64,000 nucleotides of DNA. Source: Gigantopelta aegis (taxonomy: Eukaryota > Mollusca > Gastropoda > Neomphalida > Peltospiridae). Positions 1-8,923 of the stretch are shown piece after piece. The notes under the pieces are model-generated. The model had not been told where the DNA came from, did not search any database, and worked only from the letters and a program-made list of their open reading frames with translations. Position numbers and translations under genes: made by a program. The stretch lies in assembly GCF_016097555.1 (NCBI RefSeq), contig NC_054703.1:14325419-14389418 (forward strand). The letters run 5' to 3'. Position 1 is the stretch's first letter. Each line of letters opens with the position of its first letter.

Positions 1-140
1 TAAATAAAGCATTCAGTTTCCATTTGTTTTTGTTATTTTAAAAGCGCAACGGTTATAGTGACAATCTCTAGTCCGTTTTTGGGGGCATTTTCCCGTTTCA
101 GCATCACATACTTTTGTTTCACTCTAGTGTAATCCTAGTA
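1..140. repeat. Partial TTAA-family MITE at window edge
   Basis: The stretch with 'aacggttatagtgac', 'ctagtccgtttttgggggca' and 'gtttcactct' matches, in order, the interior of the TTAA-flanked MITE seen whole at 16155-16530 and 43335-43701. Its left end lies outside the window, and its right end is not seen before the adjoining minisatellite. Confidence 0.5.
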
Positions 141-190
141 GCACATGCAGTACACGTTACGGGCCCCGCACTTCATGTGTACATTTATTG

Positions 191-567
191 ATGTATGTGT
201 AATATCTGTACTGTTATATTGGGTTTTTATTTATGTATGTGTAATATCTGTACTGTTATATTGGGGTTTTATTTATGTATGTGTAATATCTGTACTGTTA
301 TATTGGGGTTTTATTCATGTATGTGTAATATCTGTACTGTTATATTGGGGTTTTATTTATGTATGTGTAATATCTGTACTGTTATATTGGGTTTTTATTT
401 ATGTATGTGTAATATCTGTACTGTTATATTGGGGTTTTATTTATGTATGTGTAATATATGTACTGTTATATTGGGTTTTATTTATGTATGTGTAATATCT
501 GTACTGTTATACTGGGGGTTTATTTATGTATGTGTAATATCTGTACTGTTATATTTGGGGTTTTCTT
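191..567. repeat. 42-bp minisatellite, 9 copies
   Basis: The unit begins atgtatgtgtaatatctgta and repeats every 42 bp; one unit is 1 bp short, near 484. Because 42 is a multiple of three, two forward frames stay open across the array and give a 14-residue repeat (core VCVISVLLYW). No start context, splice site or conserved domain supports a gene. Confidence 0.95.
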
Positions 568-818
568 TATGTTGTTACAGGGTTGAAAAATGGACATGAC
601 TATCATTCATTAAAGTGTCATTTCACTCGAAACATTAATGTTGTTTTCATTCATTCAAAACGATGATGTTATTACTTAAGTCTTAGATTATTTTTACATG
701 CCACTACTATACCACTACGTTTTCGGGCACAATGATATTACAGATGAATAAGGTAGACTGCATGTTTGTCAGTTCACAGTTTAAAAAGAGGATCTTAAAT
801 ATAGGATAATAAACGAGT

Positions 819-914
819 TACCAGTTATTATCAACTTTATGTCCCGAATGAAATTTTTCACTTGTTACGAGCTTTAGCGAGTGACAAGTAACATAAAGTT
901 GATAATAACTGGTA
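819..914. repeat. Perfect 24-bp inverted repeat (hairpin)
   Basis: Arms at 819-842 and 891-914 are perfect reverse complements and surround a 48-bp loop that itself holds CACTTGT/ACAAGT. A further pair (ttattaccccagc near 936 and gctggggtaataa near 1620) suggests this may be one end of a larger foldback element, but I could not define its limits. Confidence 0.8.
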
Positions 915-1015
915 CCGATTTTGTTATTATATTTATTACCCCAGCTATTTGTTTGTGGGGTATTTTGGTTTGTTTGTTTGTTGTTGTTGGGTTTTTTTTT
1001 GGGGGGTTTGTGTTT

Positions 1016-1044
1016 TTTGGGGGGTGGGGGGGGGGGGGGGGGGG
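1016..1044. repeat. Poly-G tract
   Basis: A run of mostly G, interrupted by one T near its start. Similar G or C runs occur at 4529-4552, 5904-5926, 17247-17270, 27075-27099, 28515-28524, 29965-29988, 40320-40337, 40700-40760 and 57117-57140. Homopolymer lengths are probably unreliable in the assembly. Confidence 0.85.
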
Positions 1045-1125
1045 TTAAAGCCTTTATATTCGATATATAGCCTACATCGGCTACACGTCCATGTTTATAG
1101 AAACGACGTAAACTACTTTACTGTT

Positions 1126-1278
1126 CAGGGCCCATATTTTCGAAGCAATCTTAGTCTACGAAATCATAAAATTATCGTAAGCTATGACGTCACTATGGCG
1201 TGTGCTGTAGTGACGTCACACCCTACAATGGTTTCACGATTTCGTAGCGCTAAGATAGCTTCGAAAATATGACCCCTG
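1126..1278. mobile_element. CAGGG-ended foldback MITE (about 153 bp)
   Basis: The left end (cagggcccatattttcgaag) and the right end are near-perfect reverse complements over more than 30 bp. The centre carries TGACGTCA-like palindromes. Related half-elements appear at about 59425-59495 and 60960-61045. No coding capacity. Confidence 0.8.
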
Positions 1279-1752
1279 GGTATTGCTTTAACTTTGTATT
1301 TTATTCACTGTTCACAGATAATTTTCAAAACCCAAAGTTCTATATATTCTGAAGAAAAACAAATCTATAATGAATTGCATTAAACTACCATTTTATTACA
1401 AGCTTAACACTGAAACCAGATACACGTAAACAGAAACGCTTTAAACTACGTGACGTCTTTGTGTGTGCTTTGCCAAATCGTGATGACGTCATATTTAATA
1501 CCGACACGGTGATTGGTTTGTTGGCGTCAAACCGTCCAATAGTAGTGCACGTTAAACTATATGCATGATAATTTATCAGTGAGAAATTATGATTTTTATT
1601 TTCCCCGTTATGAGTGCCTGCTGGGGTAATAAATCGTCCGTAAACACATTTTGTAAAAACTCTACAAAATTATGACTGCGTGCAAATAAAAGTCGAGAGT
1701 CCACGCGAATCCAAAGCCGCCGATAAACTCAGCCAGAGATGTCCTTGAGAAT
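1279..1752. other. No recognised gene
   Basis: AT-rich DNA with no supported gene. The only pattern noted is gctggggtaataa near 1620, complementary to a site near 936. Confidence 0.5.
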
Positions 1753-1920
1753 GTTTGTTTCGTTTTATTTAACGACACCACTAGAGCACATTAATTATTT
1801 AATCATCTGTTGTTGGATGTTAAATCTTTGGTAATTATGACTTGTAGTCATCAGTGGAAACCCGCTACATTTTCCATGACTAGCAAGGGATCTTTTATAT
1901 GCACTATCCCACATACTAAT
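1753..1920 (-). mobile_element. SINE fragment, tail 2, head missing
   Basis: Read on the minus strand, this is the shared central block (atcccttgctag...) followed by tail 2, which ends 'tctagtggtgtcgttaaata'. The tRNA head is absent. It abuts the Tc1 element at 1958. Confidence 0.85.
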
Positions 1921-3181
1921 TCTAGTTCCCGCCATTGCACCAAATTGCATTTTTAGTATGCCAAGAATACCCAATAATTTAACGAACGGGCGATTGGCAT
2001 TGCTTGATGCTGGCATGTCGACAGAAGACGTTGCAAGGCATGTTGGGAGTTCTAGTCGAGCGATACGAAATCTACGCGTAAGATTTCGAACGACAGGAAG
2101 CACCAACGACTTGCCACGTCGTGGACGTCCGCGTGTTATAACGCGTGGTCAAGACCGCTATATCATGAACACGCATTTGCGCTATCGATTCCAAACTGCC
2201 ACTGCTACTGCTGCTAACACACCTGGGCTTCATAATAACCGAATCAGTGGGCAAACTGTTCGTAATCGTCTGCGGGAGAACGGTTTACACGCACGACGTC
2301 CTTACGTCGGATGCGTTTTAACGCAACGTCATCGTCTAAATCGTCTTAATTGGGCACGTGTACACGCTCGTTGGATACGGCGACGCTGGAATACCGTTCT
2401 TTTTTCGGATGAATCCAGATTTTCTTTACAACGTGGTGATGGCAGGGTGCGCGTCTACCGTAGGAGAAATGAACGCTATGCTGACTGTTGTGTTCTTTAA
2501 CGAGATCGTTTCGGGGGTGGGGGTTGTGTCATGGTCTGGGCAGCCATTGCCCATGGTTATCGTTCACCACTAGTCGTCATTGATGGCAATTTAAATGCTC
2601 AACGTTACCGCGATGACATTCTCGCTCATCACGTCATTCCTCTGTTCCATAACAACGCCAACATCTCGATTTTTCAGCATGATAATACCACCTCTCAAAC
2701 AGCTAGAGACACTGCAAATTTTCTTAGGACAAATAACATTGATTTCATTGATGACTGGCCGGCTAAAAGTCCTGATCTCAACCCCATCGAGCATGTCTGG
2801 GATAGTCTGGACAGACGATTGAGGCGTCGTCCCAACCCACCCGCTAACGTCAACGAACGTCGTCAAGCGCTCATTCAGGAATGGAACAATATTCCACAGG
2901 CAGAAATCAACACTTTAGTCAATTCTATGCGCCTGTGATGCACTGCAGTGGTCAATTCAAGAGGTGGTCATACCCGTTATTAAGTGGGTGGGGTTTTTTT
3001 TTAACCCCTACCACACTTGGTCAAAATTGCTCCCAGTTTCTTTTAACCTGTGGCCATGATTTGTGCACCAAACGATGCATCATAGAACACTCTTTAAACA
3101 CATATATAACAATTATTCCCCCGGCTTGCTTTCATCAAGTTATGTTCAAGCAAAGTTAGCGGAAGTCTCTTATTTTGTTCA

Positions 3182-3182
<1 letters not shown>
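1921..3182 (+). mobile_element. Tc1-like transposon remnant (5' end lost)
   Basis: Contains the broken transposase at 1958-2983 and about 200 bp of 3' flank, ending 'ttattttgttcag' against a TA run, as expected for a Tc1/mariner end at a TA target. No matching left terminal repeat exists upstream, where a SINE fragment ends at about 1920, so the element is 5'-truncated. Confidence 0.7.
1958..2983 (+). pseudogene. Tc1/mariner transposase, two premature stops
   Basis: One reading frame runs from ATG 1958 to the stop at 2981-2983 (about 341 codons), interrupted by TAA at 2498-2500 and TGA at 2936-2938. Both are probably C-to-T changes, since the intact copy at 14338 has sense codons at the matching places. 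The start matches its paralogues (MPR...). Visible parts are an N-terminal helix-turn-helix region, a GRPR motif near residue 57, first catalytic D151 in FSDESRF, second D242 in FQHDN and E278 in DLNPIEHVW. There are 35 residues between the last D and E, one more than the usual 34 of Tc1, because of an extra Asp codon before the WP motif. In Tc1 elements this enzyme cuts and inserts the element at TA. It is almost certainly inactive here. Confidence 0.92.

Positions 3183-3213
<31 letters not shown>
3183..3213. repeat. (TA)n microsatellite
   Basis: About 15 TA units at the right border of the Tc1 remnant, so the element probably inserted into, or lies beside, a TA-rich target. Confidence 0.95.
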
Positions 3214-3216
<3 letters not shown>

Positions 3217-3640
3217 ATTATATTTGACGATTTTTCTGTTTTTGTATGTGGGTTTTTTCATGTTTAACTGGTTTGCTATATCTCACATTGATACATCTAT
3301 ATTAATCGTATGGCTAAATGGCTAAATAAAACACCACATATTAATTTCTTTCAATATATTATATTAAATATAATTAAACTTACGAAAACATTTACCTCTG
3401 CTTCATATGCATTAGTTAATTTTTCAGTCTTTTAAAAAGGTTTATACGATGCCTACATGTACTTACCGTAAATAATTTGCCTCTAAATTTTTGTTTTAAA
3501 AATTGATCTACCTGTCACTGAAATATGTAATCAAACCCAGAAACATTATTTTCGGCATGAGAAATATTTTCGTTCAGTCCTGGTCGGAACATTAAAGGGG
3601 TAAACCAAATGTGTGACTTAGTCGTAATCAGAAGGAGGAG
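3214..3640. other. No recognised gene
   Basis: AT-rich intergenic DNA; no supported gene or repeat. Confidence 0.5.
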
Positions 3641-3857
3641 GAAATGTTTTATTTAACGACGCCCTCAACACATTTTATTTACGGTTATATGACGTCAAAC
3701 ATATGGTTAAGGACCACACACATATTAACAAGAGAAAACCCGCTGTCGCCACTTCATGGGCTACTAATTCTGTTACTTACTATCATGCCATAGGAACAGT
3801 AACTAAATATCTTACATTGCCGACTATAAATAAAGAAAAATCAAATATAATCAGATG
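3641..3857 (-). mobile_element. SINE, tail 1, with composite 3-part structure
   Basis: Minus-strand tail 1 (ends 'cgttaaataaaacatttcct') runs to the 'gggctact' point. There it joins a roughly 95-bp block (taattctgttacttac ... tcaaatataatcag) instead of the normal central block. The same block sits at the same position in the SINE at 24958-25386, so the two copies belong to one subfamily. Confidence 0.8.
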
Positions 3858-4014
3858 ATGAAACATAATTATATTTGTATATCTATGTATACTCTTGAAT
3901 CCCTACAGACACACTTGGACATAAATTCGATGCGTGCGTCGTACAGATGTTGTATGTGAAGTTATTGTATTAAAGATGTTCAGAATTGACGTTATAACAA
4001 GGGAAAGAAAGAAA

Positions 4015-4433
4015 CAAGGAAAGAAAGAAAGAAAGAAAGAAAGAAATGTTTTATTTAACGACGCACTCAACACATTTTATTTACGGTTATATGGCGTCAG
4101 AGATATGGTTAAGGACCACACAGATTTTGAGAGGAAACCCGCTGTCGCCACTACATGGGCTACTCTTTCCGATTAGCAACAAGGGATCTTTTATTTGCGC
4201 ATCCCACAGGCAGGATAGCACAAACCATGGCCTTTGTTGAACCAGTTATGGATCACTGGTCGGTGCAAGTGGTTTACACCTACCCATTGAGCCTTGCGGA
4301 GCACTCACTCAGGGTTTGGAGTCGGTATTTGGATTAAAAAGCACATGCCTCGACTGGGATCCGAATCTAGTACCTACCAGCCTGTAGACCGATGGCCTAA
4401 CCACGACGCAACCGAGGCCGGTTTATAACAAGG
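4015..4433 (-). mobile_element. Full-length SINE, head B + tail 1
   Basis: On the minus strand the head (ccggcctcggttgcgtcgtg...) has a pol III box A-like GTGGTTAGGCCATCGG and a box B-like segment near 4345-4360. The shared central block and tail 1 follow, ending in a (CTTT)n run at 4016-4046. The open frames inside are not genes. Confidence 0.92.
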
Positions 4434-5401
4434 GCTTTTTGTATGCACCATCCAGTGTGTCCACAGACTTGAAATGAAAATAAAGGAGATAAAGCCTTAG
4501 GCATATTTTGCGGCCGTGTGTGTGTGAGGGGGGTGAGGGGGGGGGGGGGGGGTGGGCGAGTTCGAGCGGCGGGTTGATGTCCCCCTGCCCCCTTTCGTCT
4601 ATCGAATTTTTTTAGAAAAAAAACCCAAGTGACCCGAGATGCATTCTGACAGCATCTAGTCAACATTTCAAGGTTTGCCCTGAAGAAATCTGTCCAAAAT
4701 CTATAAGATTTTAACAAGATAAGTGAAATATTTAATAGCCGTTTTATTTTAATGAATGGCCTCCTCCTTTAACCCTCATAGCCATTCCATCCTCACCTAC
4801 ACGTACTTCATTAACACCTTTATGACACACAGTACATTATATTATTACCTTTTAGAAGCAGACAATGTATCCAATGTACGCCAGCAAGTTATTTACAACA
4901 AAATATATAATAATTATCTTATTTTCCTATGTGACTACTTAATATGTACACTACTTATTGAGAGCCTAGTAGTATGATGCTACATGAAAGTCTGCAATTA
5001 GTTATAAATGGACTAATGTAAAGCCTATTGTAAAATTAGAAGAAAAAATAAATCAAGTTATATTTGCACTTGCACTTAATAACTGGTTCGCTAATATTAC
5101 GCTCATCTTGAAGGCTGTTATCATGTTTCAGCCCTGCCTAGCCAATGTTTGAAACGTAAGGACTGATTACACCATAGATGGAGAGCTATACACCTATAAT
5201 ATAGACATTAATAGGAAAATAGACAATACACCAGTGTTTTATTGCAGGAGCTCAATCTGAAAGTATAAAAGTCACTTGAATACAATTACACACTCAATTG
5301 TGAGGAAATAAGCCAGTAAAAATGCAGACAATCTCCTTTTTCCCCAAAAAGGAGGAAATAAAACAGATCTAGCAGAATCATGAAATAAAGAAGACGTGGA
5401 C
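4434..5401. other. Intergenic, no recognised gene
   Basis: A G-run at 4529-4552 and otherwise AT-rich unique-looking sequence. No exon with convincing splice signals or domain content was found. Confidence 0.5.
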
Positions 5402-5556
5402 ACACTGCCACCCCACAGACAGGTTAGCACATACCAAGGCCTATGTTATACCAGTCGTGGTGCACTGACTGAAATGAGAAATGGCCCAAATGGGCCCACC
5501 GATCCAAGACCATCCGCACTTCAAACGATAGCTTTACAACTGGGCTAAGTCTCATT
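5402..5556 (-). mobile_element. SINE head A fragment
   Basis: On the minus strand: head A (agcccagttgtaaagc..., box B degenerate) plus the start of the central block (ccacgactggtataac). Tail absent. Confidence 0.8.
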
Positions 5557-5596
5557 CAATTCTGTAAAAATATGTCCAAGACATGTTACAAAAAAC

Positions 5597-5926
5597 AAAT
5601 GTTTTGTTTAAATACACCACTAGAGCACAATGATTAATTAATCATTGGCTATTGGATGTCAAACATTTGGTAATTCTGACTCGTAGTCATCGAAGGAAAC
5701 CCGCAACATTTTTCCTAATGCAGCAAGGTATCTTTTATATGCACTTTCTCACAGACAGGAACGCACATACCACGTCCTTTGACCCGTTGTGGTGCACTGG
5801 TTGGAATGAGAAACACAAAACAATCAGCTGAATGGATCCACAGAGGTGGTGCGATCCTGCAACACAAGCACCTCAGGCGAGCACTCAACAGACTGAGCTC
5901 AGGCCCCCCCCCCCCCCCCCCCCCCA
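5597..5926 (-). mobile_element. SINE, head D + tail 2
   Basis: Minus-strand head D resembles a tRNA (gctcagtctgttgagtgctc as box A, then a GGATCG box B). It is followed by the central block and tail 2. The upstream edge merges into a C-run at 5904-5926. Confidence 0.88.
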
Positions 5927-6354
5927 TGTTACAAACAGATTTATAATAAAACAAACCACTAATATGAAGATTAAAATTCTTTATTGTGACTATGAAATAA
6001 AACAAAACATTAATAATGCGAAGCCTACGGTTCCTTATATTGACTAGACATACAATGTATGTAATGAACCATGGAAAAGCCAGGATTTTAGATTGGGAAG
6101 GGGAAAGGGGCATCCACACTGTCCATGAGACGTATCATAGGGCGACAGGCAAATATAAAAGGTGGTGATATGGAAAAACACGATGTGACTTGTGGGACAG
6201 GGCCCCATGCCCCCCACCCCCACCTTCCTCCCCTAGGTATACCAGTGATAATCAGGGAATAAAACTCACTTATTATGACAAAAACCACATTTCTTTGTTA
6301 ACGACAATGAATGAAATAAAAGTAAAGCTTTAATTGGAATAAGCTTAACAAATC
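5927..6354. other. Intergenic with a copy of a duplicated block
   Basis: About 6285-6354 (catttctttgttaacgacaa...) is a second copy of sequence at 8450-8525 in the 3' flank of the thioredoxin gene. The rest shows nothing recognisable. Confidence 0.55.
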
Positions 6355-6358
6355 TTAA

Positions 6359-7170
6359 AGGGACACACCCTAGTTACGGCTAGTTGTTAACCATTACGGC
6401 GTTGTTTTTCGCTATTAAACCCATTTTTTCACAAATAAAATTGCACTTTACTTACCGTTAATTATTTAGAATATACATTTCCATTCACCTGAAGTGTTTT
6501 TTGGTAATCCTGGTTTTTGTAATACCACAAAATGCATTTTTCGTATTTCATAAAATGGCACGGGCCTCTGAGAAAAAACCGTTGAGCAGACAAGGTCTAA
6601 TCTATTTTTAGAGGGGATATTTCCATTTCAATGTCACAGACGTTGGTATACTACGTGACCGTTATCATTTTGGTTCGGTTTGTTTTCTCGTGCACGGTTC
6701 GCGCAATCAACATCCAATTTGTTGTTGTTCATTTGTGAGATTTTTCTTCACAGTTCGTGAACATTTTCAGTAACAATAAAGTTCAGACAAGTAAGTGTCT
6801 CAATACAAGACGTTACAAACCCTTAAAACCAATAATTTTGCTAAGTCTTACGATATCTGGAGAGGGGATACAACCAGGACAGAACAGTTGGAACATGTCC
6901 AGGAGAGGTGAAAGGAACGCACCCCAAGTCTGTGAAATTTGTTGTGACGTAGGCATTGTTGTGCTTCGAGCGACATCTACCGGTGACATCAGAATACTAA
7001 CTTTCAAAATTATTTCAAGCAATTGGGACATGGGGATTCCCATGGTATTTATCGATATAAAGCCTGCTTTTTCACTCCATTTGATAAAAATGTGATCTAA
7101 GTGTGTTACAGGTTTGTAGATTAACCAAATTATAATTTATTTTCGCTGGATGGAACTAGGGTGTGCGGCT
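6359..7170. mobile_element. TTAA-flanked MITE, long copy (812 bp)
   Basis: Left end AGGGACACACCCTAGTT and right end AACTAGGGTGTGCGGCT are inverted, with 14 of 17 matches. TTAA sits at both borders (6355-6358 and 7171-7174), which fits piggyBac-like targeting. This copy carries about 440 bp of extra middle sequence, including the open frame 6757-7095, absent from the 370-bp copies. No transposase was recognised. Confidence 0.8.
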
Positions 7171-7299
7171 TTAATGCAGGCTACAAAACATAATACGAGG
7201 CAGGGGGCGGGGGGTAACTGCCCTCTGCCCTGGTATTGGAGCAAAACCTCAAATTCGCGCAAAACATTACAGATATATTCGGGCAAAATGTGATAAAAA

Positions 7300-7698
7300 A
7301 GTAGTTTGTTTTATTTAACGACGCCACTAGAGCACATTGATTTTTTATCTTATCATCGGCTATTGGACATCAAACATATGGTCATTCAGACACTGTTTGT
7401 TTTTTTAGAGGAAACCCGCTGTCGCCAGATAGGCTACTCTTTTACGACAGGCAGCAAAGGATCTTTTATTTGCGCTTCCCACAGGCAGGATAGCACAAAC
7501 CATGGCCTTTGTTGAACCAGTTATGGATCACTGGTCGGTGCAAGTAGTTTACACATACCCATTGAGCCTTGCGGAGCACTCACTCATGGTTTGGAGTCGG
7601 TATATGGATTAAAAATCCCATGCCTCGACTGGGATCCGAACCCAGTACCTACCAGCCTGTAGACCGATGGCCTAACCACGATGCCACCGAGGCCGAAA
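7300..7698 (-). mobile_element. SINE, head B + tail 2
   Basis: Minus-strand head B (tcggcctcggtggcatcgtg), central block, then tail 2 ending 'gtcgttaaataaaacaaact'. Full length by comparison with the copy at 34826-35225. Confidence 0.92.
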
Positions 7699-8280
7699 AT
7701 GTGATAAAGTGAGTCCATTTTACCATTTATTTCCATCATTCTACCCGCAATATTAGTTGTAATCCATCTACAAATGTGTAGTGATTCGTTTGCAACCCTG
7801 TATAGTTGTTTGATAGTAATGCGTCACGAGTATTTTTTAATATGGAAAATATCAACAGTGTATACTAATCGGTATTTGTCGAGTAGCGAATTCTGTTTAG
7901 GCTATCGTATAACACTTCTAAAATAACATTTTAATTCAATTTGAGTAAATCACAGTCCTAAAGTCCCCGCCATCGGTAATATGACGTCATCACGATTAGC
8001 ACCAATTAGTTTGACATCACGTATTTTAACAAAATCTTTGAAAATGTTACGCTTAGGTATACATGTCTTGTTGGCTTGTAAAAAATGACTCATCCACAGC
8101 AAGACATTAACTAGAGACCTTGCAAATTTGCATACCATTGTTAACCGGGTTAATAAACTAAATTATCAAATGGGTCTATGACATGGATATTATTGGTAAG
8201 TTATAGGATAAACCTCATCCAGATTCGGGCATTTTCGTTTAATTCGGGCAAAAATCAGCTTTACCCCTTAGAAAAATGGG
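7699..8280. other. No recognised gene
   Basis: AT-rich sequence downstream of the thioredoxin gene; nothing supported. Confidence 0.5.
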
Positions 8281-8665
8281 AGACTCTATGCATATACTAC
8301 AAACCACAACAAAATGGTAAGATGTCGGGATGCTACATATTATTCTTCTTCGTAACTATAAAACACAAATAAACTGGGAGGTGGACAAGCCTACAGCTGC
8401 ATGCTTAGAAAATCCAAAAGGTAAAAAACAACCTTAAAATGACAAAGACTACATTTCTTTATTAATGACAATGAATGAAATAAAAATAAATATTTAATGG
8501 GAATAAGCTTAACAAATATTAATGCACAACTACAAACCACAACAAAACTGCAAGATGGAGGGGGGGGGGGGACTCCACATATTCTTCTTCTTCGTCAACT
8601 ATAAAACACAAATAAACTGGGAGGTGGAAAAGTCTATGGCTGCATGTTTAGAAAATCCAACAGAA
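8281..8665. repeat. Diverged direct duplication in 3' flank
   Basis: Blocks at about 8290-8425 and 8525-8660 share ctacaaaccacaacaaaa, aacacaaataaactgggagg and a 'gcatg..tagaaaatccaa' end. The spacer (8430-8525) also matches 6285-6360. Probably a local segmental duplication. Confidence 0.75.
8458..8463 (-). terminator. Candidate poly(A) signal for the thioredoxin gene
   Basis: AATAAA on the minus strand, about 335 bp beyond the stop codon at 8795-8797. ATTAAA at 8493-8498 is an alternative. Inference from position only. Confidence 0.35.
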
Positions 8666-8669
8666 GCCG

Positions 8670-8794
8670 ATACTGTGGGACATACAAGACTATGACATAC
8701 AAGACTATGCTATACATGACAATGCCATACATGACAATGCCATACATGACTATGCCATACATGACTACGCCATACAAGACTATGCCATACATGA
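8670..8794. repeat. 15-bp tandem repeat in 3' UTR
   Basis: Units of the form catacatgactatgc, 8 to 9 copies with substitutions. They start immediately after the stop codon of the thioredoxin gene as read on the minus strand, so they would be transcribed in its 3' UTR. Confidence 0.9.
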
Positions 8795-8923
8795 CTACGG
8801 TTCCTTGTATTTGTTACTACTTTTCCCCTTCACGAGGCCAATGACGACAATCAGGACTATAAAAACTCCCACACCTCCCGCGACGGCCAGAAACACTTTA
8901 CGGTTCGGTCCCTGGAGCTGATT
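8795..8923 (-). CDS. Thioredoxin gene exon 9 (transmembrane helix, stop)
   Basis: Acceptor attgattttcag. 42 residues and a stop: a short lumenal stem (NQLQGPNRK), about 22 hydrophobic residues starting [15 protein letters not shown], then tail [11 protein letters not shown]. Type I orientation follows from the signal peptide. Confidence 0.88.
   Translation of the reverse strand, partial: NQLQGPNRKVFLAVAGGVGVFIVLIVVIGLVKGKSSNKYKEP

Noticed and set aside
145..599. Two open frames over the 42-bp array
   Set aside because: The frames exist only because the unit length is a multiple of three; no domain, splice site or start context.
4340..4433. tRNA genes at the many box A/box B sites
   Set aside because: They are SINE heads: always joined to the same body and tail, arms do not pair as in tRNAs, and many copies exist.
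6757..7095. 112-residue frame in the long TTAA MITE
   Set aside because: No recognisable domain, and it lies in nonautonomous element sequence. Kept only as an odd extra segment.
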